From Occallatibacter riparius (GTDB taxonomy: Bacteria; Acidobacteriota; Terriglobia; Terriglobales; Acidobacteriaceae): a stretch of 64,000 bases of DNA. The stretch lies in NCBI RefSeq assembly GCF_025264625.1, contig NZ_CP093313.1, forward strand, positions 3,534,001 to 3,598,000, written 5' to 3'. Under the pieces are notes generated by a model. It was not told the DNA's origin. It made no database searches and saw nothing but the letters and a program-made list of their open reading frames with translations. Position numbers and translations under genes: made by a program. Positions 54,121 through 62,739 of the stretch are shown here, piece after piece (the first letter of the stretch is position 1; each line of letters opens with the position of its first letter).

Positions 54121-54376
54121 GCCCACACTGATTTCAACGGTAATGAATCATGAACTCTCGTTGAGCGCATCAGCACCGAATCACTCATCTAGCGGAAGCC
54201 GAACAGCTCTGCTTTTGGTGGTGAATTGTCGAGCACTTCGTGCGGCCCGATCTTCCGACACGATCTGCTATTGGTCGGAGCAATAGCACTATAGATAAGA
54301 AGTCTTGGACGAAATTTCTGTGTGGCATTAACTTCCGAAACATGACGGCGAACAACATTGCCGTCCGGAGGAGCAA
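54121..54376. other. Gap between sensor kinase and virB2
   Basis: 256 bases with no gene. It holds the hairpin at 54267-54287 and a strong GGAGGAG just before virB2, and is the probable location of the promoter for the secretion operon. No certain -35/-10 pair is visible. Confidence 0.45.
54267..54287. promoter_or_regulatory. Inverted repeat GCTATTG-N7-CAATAGC
   Basis: Seven-base perfect arms with a seven-base loop. It includes CTATTGGT, identical to a half of the palindrome at 47315-47332, so the same regulator may bind both places. It could also act as a weak terminator. Confidence 0.4.
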
Positions 54377-54745
54377 ATGCCCCAAACATCCCATCCGATT
54401 CTCCCGGCCGCAATGAAGCGGGAACGATTCATCTCCAAGCCAACTCACTACCGTCTTGCACGCCTGTTTGTCCCCTACCTATTTGCGGCGGCATTTGCCA
54501 CCGTAGCCCAAGCCCAGGGAACGATGGACTTCTCTGGCGCGCAAACACTCATGTCAACCTTCAAAACGTTCGCGATGTACGCTGGCGCTGTCATCTGTCT
54601 CGGAGGCCTCATCTTTGCGGGAATCCGCATGATGAGCGGTCGGTTCCAAGACGCAATTCCTGGTCTCTTCGGCGCACTGTTCGGCGCCGGAGTGCTCGGA
54701 TGGGGCGCAGGATGGATCGGGTCTTTGACCGGTCAGTCCATGTGA
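54377..54745 (+). CDS. VirB2/TrbC-like pilin
   Basis: 122 aa. A long leader ends in a cleavable signal (FAAAFATVAQAQG), then two membrane helices, FAMYAGAVICLGGLIFAGI and ALFGAGVLGWGAGWIGSL, the VirB2 pilin layout. It is probably the major pilus subunit. A GGAGGAG site precedes the ATG; an ATG at 54413 would remove 12 residues of the leader. Confidence 0.85.
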   Translation: MPQTSHPILPAAMKRERFISKPTHYRLARLFVPYLFAAAFATVAQAQGTMDFSGAQTLMSTFKTFAMYAGAVICLGGLIFAGIRMMSGRFQDAIPGLFGALFGAGVLGWGAGWIGSLTGQSM

Positions 54746-54754
54746 GGTGCGCCT

Positions 54755-55018
54755 ATGACCAAGCGGGGAGAGCCGTTACCAATCAATCAGGCGCTTAACC
54801 GGCCACGAGCCAAGCTCGGATTGGACCTCAGCGCATGGATGGCGATTGTCTTCGTCTGCGTAACGGTTTTCCTCGTTGGGTTTCGTCTCTTGGCGATGAT
54901 GGCGTTCCCCACGCTCGCAATTGCTGCGTGGCTCATCGTCCGCAAACACCCGAAGATGTTTCAACTCTGGGGCCTGAGCCTCAACCAGAAGTCCTACTAT
55001 GACCCGCGCAAATACTGA
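54755..55018 (+). CDS. VirB3/TrbD-like protein
   Basis: 87 aa. Two closely spaced hydrophobic segments (MAIVFVCVTVFLVGFRLLAM, FPTLAIAAWLIV) and a C-terminal FQLWGLSLNQKSYYDP match VirB3/TrbD, an inner membrane T4SS component that works with VirB4. Overlaps the start of virB4 by 20 bases. Confidence 0.85.
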   Translation: MTKRGEPLPINQALNRPRAKLGLDLSAWMAIVFVCVTVFLVGFRLLAMMAFPTLAIAAWLIVRKHPKMFQLWGLSLNQKSYYDPRKY

Positions 55019-57368
55019 GCACGCCAAATTCGTTCCGTGGTTCGCAAAGGCCGGAGCCGCGTGCAGCATCGTTCCGATTGCACGCTTCATTGGCCCGAAT
55101 ATCTTCGCGATGAAGGGCGGCGGCTACGGATGCCTGTTCACGCTCGCGGGCATCGACGAAGAGAGTCTGACCGATCAGGAACTCGAATCGCGGATGCGTT
55201 CGATTGAAGGCGCGTTGCGGGCACTCCCGGAAGATTCGTGCCTGTATCAGTACACCCGCGTGATGTCCGGGTATGAATTGCCCCGGCAAGCGACGTACAG
55301 CAATCCTGTCACGCAGGGATTCGTCGATGACCGTCTCGACTTTCTTGAGAAGACCGCAGGGTTCAGACGCATTGACCTTCACTGGTGTTTCACTCTGGAA
55401 CCGTCCAAGCTGAAAGCCTTCGAGCGTAAGCCGCAAGAGACATCCGTCGACAATTCACGGATGCTTGCGGAGCTTCAGAAGTCGGCAACGATTCTGGAAG
55501 GGCATCTCGGCGCAATGCTAGGGATGCGGATGCTGGACAAGAACAGTGCATTTCGGTTCTTTTCCTATCTCTTCAATTTGGAAGAATGGGCGGCTCAGTC
55601 ACAGCTCCGTGATGACACAGGGATAGACCGCCAGATCGTCGGCAATCCCATCGCCTGGCATAGCGACCATCTCCGCGTCGGGAAACGCTACGTGCAGATG
55701 TTCTCGCTCAAGACAACCCCGGACGCTTCCCGGCCCTGTCTCTTCTCCGGATTGCTGACGCTTGATTGCGACAGCGTGCTGTGCTCGACGTGGCGGCCGA
55801 AATCAACAGCCGCCGCGCGGCATGAGATCGACGCACAGGAGAAATTCATCTCTTTCTTCAAAGTCGGAGTCTTGGCGCGCGTGATGAGCGGGCGAGATGT
55901 GGCCTCCCTCGAAACCGGGGCCGCAGCAAAGGCCGCGAATAGCAGTGTCGATGACCTAAGCCTTGTCATTCGTGAGTTGGATAAGAAGGCACTGGGTGAA
56001 TATTCCCTACGCCTCCTCGTGGCCTCCAACAGCGCGGAACAACTACGCGCTACCGCGCCCGTCGTGCATCGGATATTTGTCGATGCACGGGCGCAGGTGA
56101 TCGAAGAGACGCTTGGCAACCTCTGTGCGTTTTATGCCATGTTCCCCGGCAATGGGAAATTCAATGTTTTTCCGATGTGGCTTTCCGAGGAACACCATGC
56201 CCGGCTGTCTTCGGTATTTGCGCCATATATCGGCCATCCGCACTCGGAAGATCTCGACTCCGAATATCTCAACGTCTTCGAGACACGCTCACGAACGCCA
56301 TTCTTTCAGGACGTGTATGTGGACGGAGTGCGCGTCATGCTCATTATCGGGCCTACAGGTTCAGGCAAAAGCGTGATCGGCAATGCGACCGTTGCGTTTG
56401 AGCAGAAGTATGAGGGCTTCACCTACATCTTCGACATTGGAGGTAGCTACGAGAGCGTCGTCGAACTGTACGGCGGGCGCGTAGACCGCATCGGCAAAGA
56501 TGGCCCGCGCGTTGCGCTTTTCGCTCAGGAACCGACCGAGAGCAACATCAAGTTCCTGTACAGCTTTATCAAGCTGCTTCTGACTAACGGCGGCGCAGAG
56601 CTGGAGCCGGAAGACGATGATGTGATTCACAAGGCCGTGCAGGATATCTACCTGCTCGACCCCGAGAATCGCCGCCTATCCAATCTCTTCTTGCCCAAGA
56701 AGCTCGACCGCTACCTGTCGAAATGGGTTGGAAGGGGCGTGTATAGCGCCATCTTCGACAACGTGGAAGACAGCCTCTCGCTTTCCCGCGTCCAGTGCTT
56801 TGACTTCCAGGGCGTGAACAACGTGCAGAATGCTGACCTCATTGAGCCGCTGATGGTGTGGCTGCTCCATCGCATTAACGATGTGCTGTACGATCCCGCG
56901 AACCTCGGGGTACCGAAGCACATTCTGATCGAGGAGATTTTCTCTTCAATGAAGAATCGCCAATTGCTCGAAGGTGCTCTCGCTTCTATCAAGACTGCAC
57001 GCAAGAATCTTGGCGGCGTGACCCTGATAGGGCAGTCGGCGGAAGATCTTGGCAAGAACGCCGATTCCATTGTGAACTCCTGTACTTCCTTTATGTTTCT
57101 GAGAGACGCGACGTTCAACCGCAAGCGGTACGCCGAACTGTTCAAGATGACAGAACAGCAACTCGCTCTCTTAGAGAGCTTGCGAGACCGCGAAGCACTC
57201 TACATTCGTCGCGACGGGCTCACGAAGGTCGTTTGCTTCAATCTCGACGCACGCAGCTATGCGACGTTTTCCACGAAGCCAAAGGACCGGGTCCGCCGGT
57301 CGAAGTTGATCACCAAGTACGGACTCGCCGAGGGCATCACGAGGTTCGCCCAGGGCGAGTCTGCCTAA
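54999..57368 (+). CDS. VirB4/TrbE ATPase
   Basis: 789 aa. P-loop LIIGPTGSGKSVIGNA at about residues 447-461, a Walker B segment KHILIEEIFSS near 637-647, and the intermediate YIFDIGGSYESVVELYGG, plus GGVTLIGQSAEDLG in the C-terminal region, all typical of VirB4/TrbE. The N-terminal ~250 residues form the VirB3-interacting region. It powers pilus assembly and substrate transport. The ATG overlaps the VirB3 end. Confidence 0.92.
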   Translation: MTRANTEHAKFVPWFAKAGAACSIVPIARFIGPNIFAMKGGGYGCLFTLAGIDEESLTDQELESRMRSIEGALRALPEDSCLYQYTRVMSGYELPRQATYSNPVTQGFVDDRLDFLEKTAGFRRIDLHWCFTLEPSKLKAFERKPQETSVDNSRMLAELQKSATILEGHLGAMLGMRMLDKNSAFRFFSYLFNLEEWAAQSQLRDDTGIDRQIVGNPIAWHSDHLRVGKRYVQMFSLKTTPDASRPCLFSGLLTLDCDSVLCSTWRPKSTAAARHEIDAQEKFISFFKVGVLARVMSGRDVASLETGAAAKAANSSVDDLSLVIRELDKKALGEYSLRLLVASNSAEQLRATAPVVHRIFVDARAQVIEETLGNLCAFYAMFPGNGKFNVFPMWLSEEHHARLSSVFAPYIGHPHSEDLDSEYLNVFETRSRTPFFQDVYVDGVRVMLIIGPTGSGKSVIGNATVAFEQKYEGFTYIFDIGGSYESVVELYGGRVDRIGKDGPRVALFAQEPTESNIKFLYSFIKLLLTNGGAELEPEDDDVIHKAVQDIYLLDPENRRLSNLFLPKKLDRYLSKWVGRGVYSAIFDNVEDSLSLSRVQCFDFQGVNNVQNADLIEPLMVWLLHRINDVLYDPANLGVPKHILIEEIFSSMKNRQLLEGALASIKTARKNLGGVTLIGQSAEDLGKNADSIVNSCTSFMFLRDATFNRKRYAELFKMTEQQLALLESLRDREALYIRRDGLTKVVCFNLDARSYATFSTKPKDRVRRSKLITKYGLAEGITRFAQGESA

Positions 57369-57385
57369 CTGAAAGGACCAGAGAA

Positions 57386-58231
57386 ATGAGAGCACCGATC
57401 ATTACCTTCATCGCCTGTGGACTTGCATTTGCTGCCACCGCCGCCCTTGCCTCTGGCCCCGGCACTCCCGATGCCAAGCACCTCCAGCCCGATGCGCCGC
57501 GCACCATTACCGTGTCCGAGGCGGATACGCCGCCTGTGGTCCGCGCCGGGCTTCTGCAATCGACACTCATCCTGCTCCCTGCCGAAGAGAAGGTAGCGAA
57601 CGTTTTTGCCGGCGACACGGTGGATTGGGTGTTTGACGGCGGTCATGTCGCCAGTCGCTTCATTAGCATCAAGCCGAAAATCGCAGGTAGCACGACGGAC
57701 GTTCATATCGTCTCTGACCACGGCAATGAATACACGCTCCAGTTGCGGGAAGTTTCCGGCGACGACGATCCTCACTTCGACTCCAAAATCTTTGTTGCGC
57801 CAGGAGACAAAGCCGCGAAGGACAAACTGGCCGAGATGCCTGTCTTCGTGCCTGCCGCTGAACTGGACAAAGTCAAGCAGGAGGCGGCAGTTGCGCAAGC
57901 GGCCGAGGCCATCTCGCTGAAAGCGGAAAAGACACAGGAAGAGGCATACCGCAGTCAGTATCCCGCCTCCCTCCACTTTGACTACGCGTGGGATAAATCG
58001 AAGGGTAAAAACCTTGGCTTGCAGGAGATATGGCGCGACGACAAGTTCACGTATCTACGCGGGCAGTTTCAGGAGACGCCCGCTCTGTACGAGGTGAAGG
58101 ACAAAAAGCCGTCGCTGATCAACTTCGATTTCTCGAACGGCCTGTACACGGTTCCGAAGGAGTTGGACAACGGCTATCTCGCCATCGGCAAACAGAAGGT
58201 GGAGTTCCATCGCACCGCGGAAGCGAGGTAG
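57386..58231 (+). CDS. VirB9/TrbG-like outer channel protein
   Basis: 281 aa with signal peptide (FIACGLAFAATAALA). Beta-rich body: VNVFAGDTVDWVFDGGHVASRF-type N-terminal domain, DVHIVSDHGNEYTLQLREV and HFDYAWDKSKGKN in the C-terminal VirB9 domain, ending KQKVEFHRTAEAR. Forms the outer-membrane core with VirB10. Three bases separate its stop from the VirB10 start. Confidence 0.85.
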   Translation: MRAPIITFIACGLAFAATAALASGPGTPDAKHLQPDAPRTITVSEADTPPVVRAGLLQSTLILLPAEEKVANVFAGDTVDWVFDGGHVASRFISIKPKIAGSTTDVHIVSDHGNEYTLQLREVSGDDDPHFDSKIFVAPGDKAAKDKLAEMPVFVPAAELDKVKQEAAVAQAAEAISLKAEKTQEEAYRSQYPASLHFDYAWDKSKGKNLGLQEIWRDDKFTYLRGQFQETPALYEVKDKKPSLINFDFSNGLYTVPKELDNGYLAIGKQKVEFHRTAEAR

Positions 58232-58233
58232 CC

Positions 58234-59493
58234 ATGCCGGAGCCGAATCAAAACGTTCCCTTAACCATCCCTGAACAGCCGGAGTCGAAGCCTCCCCTGC
58301 GAAAGAGTATGCCGGTCGTTATCGCTCTGATCGTCATCATCGGGCTTATTGGCATCGCCAATGTCTCCAGTTTGTTGAGCGGCAACAAGAAGAGTGCTCC
58401 CACGAGTGCATTGCCCATGCGCCCGGCAGCACCGAACGCACAGCAGGTAAACAGCTTCGAGTCGCAGCAACAGTTGCAAGCGCAGCGCGATGCGGAGGCG
58501 CGGCAACATCAACAGGAACTTAACGCAGCGCTTCAACAGCTCCAGCAGACCGAAGGCGCGCCCGGTCCAGAAGCCGCGGGCGCACCACCGATGACAACCG
58601 CGCAGCGTTCGGCGATCTACGGCGACAGTCCCAATGCCCCACAGCGCACGTCGAATATGTCTCAGGCACAGGCTGAGGCCAAGCAGAAGCAGCTTGCAAA
58701 GGAAAAGCAGCAGCAGGATGCAATCAATAGTGACACCGTAGCGATTGACTTCGAGCACAGCAGCACGTCCCCGGCGACGGTGGAGGGCGCGCAAGGGACG
58801 GCTGCTACCGCAGCCGGCGGCCCGGCTCCTTCAAAGCCTGTCAACGCAGAGGCCAAGACGGACAACAAAGGCAACGCGATGTCCGGGTATGACTTCGATG
58901 CCTATGATGGCCGCCTGTACCGCATCTTCGAGGGAACGGTGCTTGAGGGTGTCGTGACCAATCACATTGATGGAGGTTTCAGCGGCCCCATCATGGTTTC
59001 GCTCACAACCGACCTCTACTCCCATGACCACCAGCGGCTTCTCTTGCCGCAAGGCACGCGCCTCCTGGGCGATGTGCAGAGCGTCGGCAACGTCCAACAG
59101 CGCAAGATGTTCGTGACCTTCCATCGCGCTATCTGCCCTGATGGATTTTCGCTGGAGTTCGCCAAGTACATCGGCCTCGATCAGATCGGGACGACCGGCC
59201 TTGCCACGAAGGTGGACCACGGTTATTTACAGGCGTTCGCCGCCGCCGCCGCTATTGGTGGATTAGGAGGCCTGGCACAGATCGGGAATGGTGGCAGCGT
59301 TCTTGACCCTTCGGTACAGATTCGGAACGGGATCTCCGAGCAGTTGGCCGTCGAAGGGGAGCAGGTGTTGAATCACTTCCTCAATCGCCTGCCAATCATC
59401 ACGCTCAAGGAAGGTTCACGTGCTCGCGTTTACATCGGCACGGACTTGTTGATTCCTGCCTACGCGGAACATCGCGTCGATCCGACGTTATAG
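58234..59493 (+). CDS. VirB10/TrbI-like protein
   Basis: 419 aa. A short cytoplasmic N-terminus, a membrane helix at about residues 26-46 (MPVVIALIVIIGLIGIANV), a Gln-rich linker with coiled-coil character (about 70-170), and a beta-barrel C-terminus: RIFEGTVLEGVVTNHIDGG, LLLPQGTRLLGDV, VTFHRAICPDGF. It spans the periplasm and gates the T4SS channel. Confidence 0.9.
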   Translation: MPEPNQNVPLTIPEQPESKPPLRKSMPVVIALIVIIGLIGIANVSSLLSGNKKSAPTSALPMRPAAPNAQQVNSFESQQQLQAQRDAEARQHQQELNAALQQLQQTEGAPGPEAAGAPPMTTAQRSAIYGDSPNAPQRTSNMSQAQAEAKQKQLAKEKQQQDAINSDTVAIDFEHSSTSPATVEGAQGTAATAAGGPAPSKPVNAEAKTDNKGNAMSGYDFDAYDGRLYRIFEGTVLEGVVTNHIDGGFSGPIMVSLTTDLYSHDHQRLLLPQGTRLLGDVQSVGNVQQRKMFVTFHRAICPDGFSLEFAKYIGLDQIGTTGLATKVDHGYLQAFAAAAAIGGLGGLAQIGNGGSVLDPSVQIRNGISEQLAVEGEQVLNHFLNRLPIITLKEGSRARVYIGTDLLIPAYAEHRVDPTL

Positions 59494-59507
59494 AGAGGAG
59501 CGTTGCG

Positions 59508-59726
59508 ATGAATGACCGTTATGGGCATCTGCTTCTGCTTCATCGCTTGTATCAGGTCTCCGGGACTATCGGTGCAATCGTGCTCCTTCTGCTTCTTGGG
59601 ACAGCCACAGGAAGAAGCACGCTTGTGCGGCTCTACCTTCAGTCCGACGAGGCGATTACGAACGCAGAGCATATTCACGCATTTTCTATGGACAGGCTCG
59701 ACCCTACCTGCCCGCAGTGCATGTAG
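59508..59726 (+). CDS. Small T4SS-locus membrane protein, unknown
   Basis: 72 aa with GAGGAG upstream and one hydrophobic segment (GAIVLLLLLGTATG). It ends in DPTCPQC with two cysteines. It lies between virB10 and the virB5-like gene and may be an accessory or exclusion factor. No lipobox. An overlapping frame at 59512-59754 has no ribosome site. Confidence 0.5.
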   Translation: MNDRYGHLLLLHRLYQVSGTIGAIVLLLLLGTATGRSTLVRLYLQSDEAITNAEHIHAFSMDRLDPTCPQCM

Positions 59727-59750
59727 TTCAACCCAACCACAGGAGGCTTT

Positions 59751-60539
59751 ATGAAAGTCACACTGACCAACCGCCGTAAATGGCTTGTCGGGGCAGGCAC
59801 GGCATTGCTCCTCACCGCGACGCCCGGCTTCGCTCTGTTCGGAATGGGGGATATTGTCTTTGACCCCACCAGCTACGGCAGTCTCGTCTCGCAGCTGACA
59901 ACGCTTCAGACGCAGTACAACATGCTGAAGAACAACATCATTCATTTCTCAGCAAAGCAACAGTGGCAGACAACGCTTCATGCTCTCGACAATGTGAACG
60001 TTGCGAACATGTTTGGTGAAACAGCAGGCATGAGCATCGCGCTCAACACCAACTCATCGTCGGCGTCGAGCACGGCATGGAAGGCCGCTACCGTCGCGTT
60101 GAACGGCAGTTTGCCTACCTACGTTGCGAGCCAGTCCCTCGGCGGCTCTCGTACCTCACAACTTGCCTTGATTGAGACCTCTGATTCTGTCTCTCCGGAC
60201 TGTCTCACCGCGGTGGGGCAGTACCGCAGCGACAGAAGCAGTAACATCACGGCCAACAATTCGCTGCTGGCGCAGCAATTCGATGGCAGTGATGGCACAA
60301 ACAGTGAAGTCCAGCAGCTCAATCTACTAAACGCGGCGGAAGCGCAGAAGGCCGCCGAGATGCAGTCTCAGGGCAGGTTGCAAGCCTGTCTAGCGTCACA
60401 AATGACGCTTGCCAATATGGAGCGTCGCAACGCCCATGTCGAAGACCTAAACACCGCCGTCTTCGTCCAGCAGCAGCGTTCAGCCAATGACACCAGCGCA
60501 TCCAATGAGGGTAGGACCTGGAGTACCTATCTGCCATAA
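59751..60539 (+). CDS. VirB5/TrbJ-like secreted protein
   Basis: 262 aa. Signal peptide (GAGTALLLTATPGFALFG), followed by helical DPTSYGSLVSQLTTLQTQYNMLKN typical of the TrbJ/VirB5 family, with a long helical C-terminal part. It could be the pilus tip or an adhesin. The last residues, EGRTWSTYLP, recur in the next gene (EGKTWQKYIP). Confidence 0.8.
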   Translation: MKVTLTNRRKWLVGAGTALLLTATPGFALFGMGDIVFDPTSYGSLVSQLTTLQTQYNMLKNNIIHFSAKQQWQTTLHALDNVNVANMFGETAGMSIALNTNSSSASSTAWKAATVALNGSLPTYVASQSLGGSRTSQLALIETSDSVSPDCLTAVGQYRSDRSSNITANNSLLAQQFDGSDGTNSEVQQLNLLNAAEAQKAAEMQSQGRLQACLASQMTLANMERRNAHVEDLNTAVFVQQQRSANDTSASNEGRTWSTYLP

Positions 60540-60550
60540 GGGAGGTGTCA

Positions 60551-60820
60551 ATGCTGAAAGCGATCAATACAAAAATCCTGCTCGCCATCCTAGCAGCTCT
60601 CACCGCTATCGGAGGCGCAATTACCTACCAGCGGCATGAGGCGGCGAAAGCCGCCGCTGCCGCTGCCAAAGCCGCAGCCATCCTTCAGCAACAGCAGAAG
60701 GAGTCCGAAGAACGGAAGGCCGAAGATGAGGCGTTTCGCCGGCGTGTCGAGGCGGACAAGAAGAAGCACAATTCCGCTGCCGCAAAAGAGGGTAAGACCT
60801 GGCAGAAGTACATTCCTTAA
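60551..60820 (+). CDS. Small Ala/Lys/Glu-rich T4SS-locus protein
   Basis: 89 aa. One N-terminal membrane helix (ILLAILAALTAIGGAIT), then a charged coiled-coil-like stretch (AAAKAAAILQQQQKESEERKAEDE). It ends in EGKTWQKYIP, matching the end of the upstream VirB5-like protein. GGAGG lies upstream of the ATG. Unknown function; the shared tail suggests partial duplication or a common partner. Confidence 0.65.
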   Translation: MLKAINTKILLAILAALTAIGGAITYQRHEAAKAAAAAAKAAAILQQQQKESEERKAEDEAFRRRVEADKKKHNSAAAKEGKTWQKYIP

Positions 60821-60843
60821 ATGTCACCGAGGGGAGGGGCGAT

Positions 60844-61764
60844 ATGGTTTCCGTGGCTCTGTTAGCGCAAGCACTTCCGAGCGCGAGTTCCGGCGTCGAC
60901 TGGCTCTATCAGTTCACCAACAATCTCACCAATCTGACGACGCAGAACGGTGGTGCGCTTACGCAGCTTGGGCTCACGGAACTGGCTTGCATCTCGCTCT
61001 TCACTCTCATCAGCATGGTCGTGAATTGGAATACCCAGACCATGACACTGCGTTTTCACGCACAGCCCATCCATGCGGGTGATTTGGTGAACTTCTTGGT
61101 TCGGCTCACCGTCTGCTGCCTGCTCGAAAATTATTGGGTGAATCCGTTCCCCGGTGCAACCTTCGGTATCAACCACTTCTTTTCATATATAGCTCAGGCA
61201 ATGGTTGCGGCCTTCGATCAGAACGCGCTCGACAACTTGCTCCAGCTACTCAAGACCGCTGGTGACAATACCGCGATGCCGTCGCTCGTGGCCCCGGTGC
61301 AAATCCTTTGCTATTTCGTCGTGCAAGGGCTACTCGGCATCGCGTCCGCCATCCTATTTGTGATCAACTGCAGCGCGTTCATCCTCTATGGCGTGACGGC
61401 GCTATTCGGCCCGATCTTTGTTCCGTTGTTGATGACGAAGACTTTCCGCGCGAAGTTCTTTCACTTCCTCGATGTGCTAATCAGCTTTGCCATGATTCGT
61501 GCCGTAGCAGCCGCCTTCATCTTCGTATGGGGCGGGTTCATGAATGGCTTCATCCAGCAGACGTTCAATGGAAATTATTCGATCGAGATGTGGCTTGCCA
61601 ACCTGATTCCGTGCATCATGGTATTCGTCGCCTTCATTGTGAACATGCTCTTTATCCCGAGCATGACGCAAGCGATCTTTGGTGGGGCGGCGGGAATGGC
61701 TGAAAGTATCACGAAAGTCGTCGGCACGGCGTCGTCCTTGGGGATGACAGCAGGAGGAGGCTAG
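60844..61764 (+). CDS. VirB6/TrbL-like inner membrane protein
   Basis: 306 aa with about six membrane helices (LACISLFTLISMVVNW, GLLGIASAILFVINCSAFILYG, AVAAAFIFVWGGF, CIMVFVAFIVNMLF). TALFGPIFVPLLMTKTFRAKFFHF is the typical central loop. It forms part of the T4SS inner membrane pore. Confidence 0.85.
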   Translation: MVSVALLAQALPSASSGVDWLYQFTNNLTNLTTQNGGALTQLGLTELACISLFTLISMVVNWNTQTMTLRFHAQPIHAGDLVNFLVRLTVCCLLENYWVNPFPGATFGINHFFSYIAQAMVAAFDQNALDNLLQLLKTAGDNTAMPSLVAPVQILCYFVVQGLLGIASAILFVINCSAFILYGVTALFGPIFVPLLMTKTFRAKFFHFLDVLISFAMIRAVAAAFIFVWGGFMNGFIQQTFNGNYSIEMWLANLIPCIMVFVAFIVNMLFIPSMTQAIFGGAAGMAESITKVVGTASSLGMTAGGG

Positions 61765-61769
61765 AGTCT

Positions 61770-61955
61770 ATGTTCCGCTTCGCATTGCAAGTCGCGTTCA
61801 TTCGTCGCGTACTTCAGGCGCGGATCATCAGGCTCATGCTTCTACTTGTATTCCTCGGCGCAATTGCCGCCGGGGCCGTTTACACCTTCGTGATTCTTCA
61901 AGCGGTAACGCAAAGGAGCCATTCTCCCCATGTCCACCCAAACAGCAGTCAATGA
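61770..61955 (+). CDS. Small membrane protein in T4SS locus
   Basis: 61 aa with a very strong ribosome site (AGGAGGAGG) and one hydrophobic helix (IRLMLLLVFLGAIAAGAVYTFVIL). Overlaps the VirB8 start by 26 bases. Could be a VirB7-type or other accessory subunit, but no lipobox is present. Confidence 0.55.
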   Translation: MFRFALQVAFIRRVLQARIIRLMLLLVFLGAIAAGAVYTFVILQAVTQRSHSPHVHPNSSQ

Positions 61956-62739
61956 GCAACCGATCTTGACGCCGGAGCAATCCTTGCTTACGGATCAGAT
62001 TGGCAACGAGGTGTATGCCTCACATTATGCCGAACGAAGGGCCTATCGGCTGATCCTCACCTGCGGCACAGTTCTGCTTTGCGGCTCCATGTGGCTGAAC
62101 TTATCCTTGGCCCGTCGCCCACTCGTAAACAGGTATATCCGCATCGACGAAATGGGCCGCGCCCAGGCCATCCAATACAGCGATTTGAACTACAGCCCGC
62201 GCGAGGGCGAGATTCGGACGTACATAACCGACTGGGCAAATTACCGCTACACGATTGGGCGCGATACCATAGCCAAGAAATACCCGCTCAACTACTACTT
62301 TCTGTCCGGGAACCTCGCCTCGCAGCTGATGACCGATGACAACCAGAATCATCTGGTCTCGCAGGTCGTGGGCGGCCAGATCGAGCAGAGTGATGTCGAG
62401 GTGAAGAACGTCACCATTACCTCGATGTCGCAGGAGACAGTGCAGGGTGCTTTGATGGCCCGGGGAACGGCGCTGCTGGCTCTGGATAGGCTCTACTCGC
62501 CAAGCCACTCGCGGGAGCCGAGAACGGAGCATTGGATGCTCAGTCTGACCTACTACCTGAATCCCAAACAGGTCAGCGATCAAGCCAAAATCTACCCGCA
62601 ATATGAGTTCATAAACCCGCTGGGCCTTACGATTACAGAGTTCCACGAAAATCGCGTCTCGGTCGATCCGATTGCACCCGGCGCTTCGGCTCCGGCCACT
62701 ACCGGGAGTGCTTCGACAACAGCAGGAGCACTGCGATGA
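61930..62739 (+). CDS. VirB8/TrbF-like protein
   Basis: 269 aa. N-terminal cytoplasmic region, a membrane helix near residues 40-60 (LILTCGTVLLCGSMWLNLSLA) and a periplasmic VirB8 domain (YRYTIGRDTIAKKYPLNYYFLSG, TEHWMLSLTYYLNPKQVSDQ, NPLGLTITEFHENRV). AAGGAG precedes the ATG. The stop overlaps the VirB11 start (ATGA). Confidence 0.88.
   Translation: MSTQTAVNEQPILTPEQSLLTDQIGNEVYASHYAERRAYRLILTCGTVLLCGSMWLNLSLARRPLVNRYIRIDEMGRAQAIQYSDLNYSPREGEIRTYITDWANYRYTIGRDTIAKKYPLNYYFLSGNLASQLMTDDNQNHLVSQVVGGQIEQSDVEVKNVTITSMSQETVQGALMARGTALLALDRLYSPSHSREPRTEHWMLSLTYYLNPKQVSDQAKIYPQYEFINPLGLTITEFHENRVSVDPIAPGASAPATTGSASTTAGALR

Noticed and set aside
59512-59754. Alternative 80-aa frame overlapping the small T4SS gene
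   Set aside because: The GAGGAG site is properly placed for the 59508 frame, and the alternative frame has no clear ribosome site and unusual composition.
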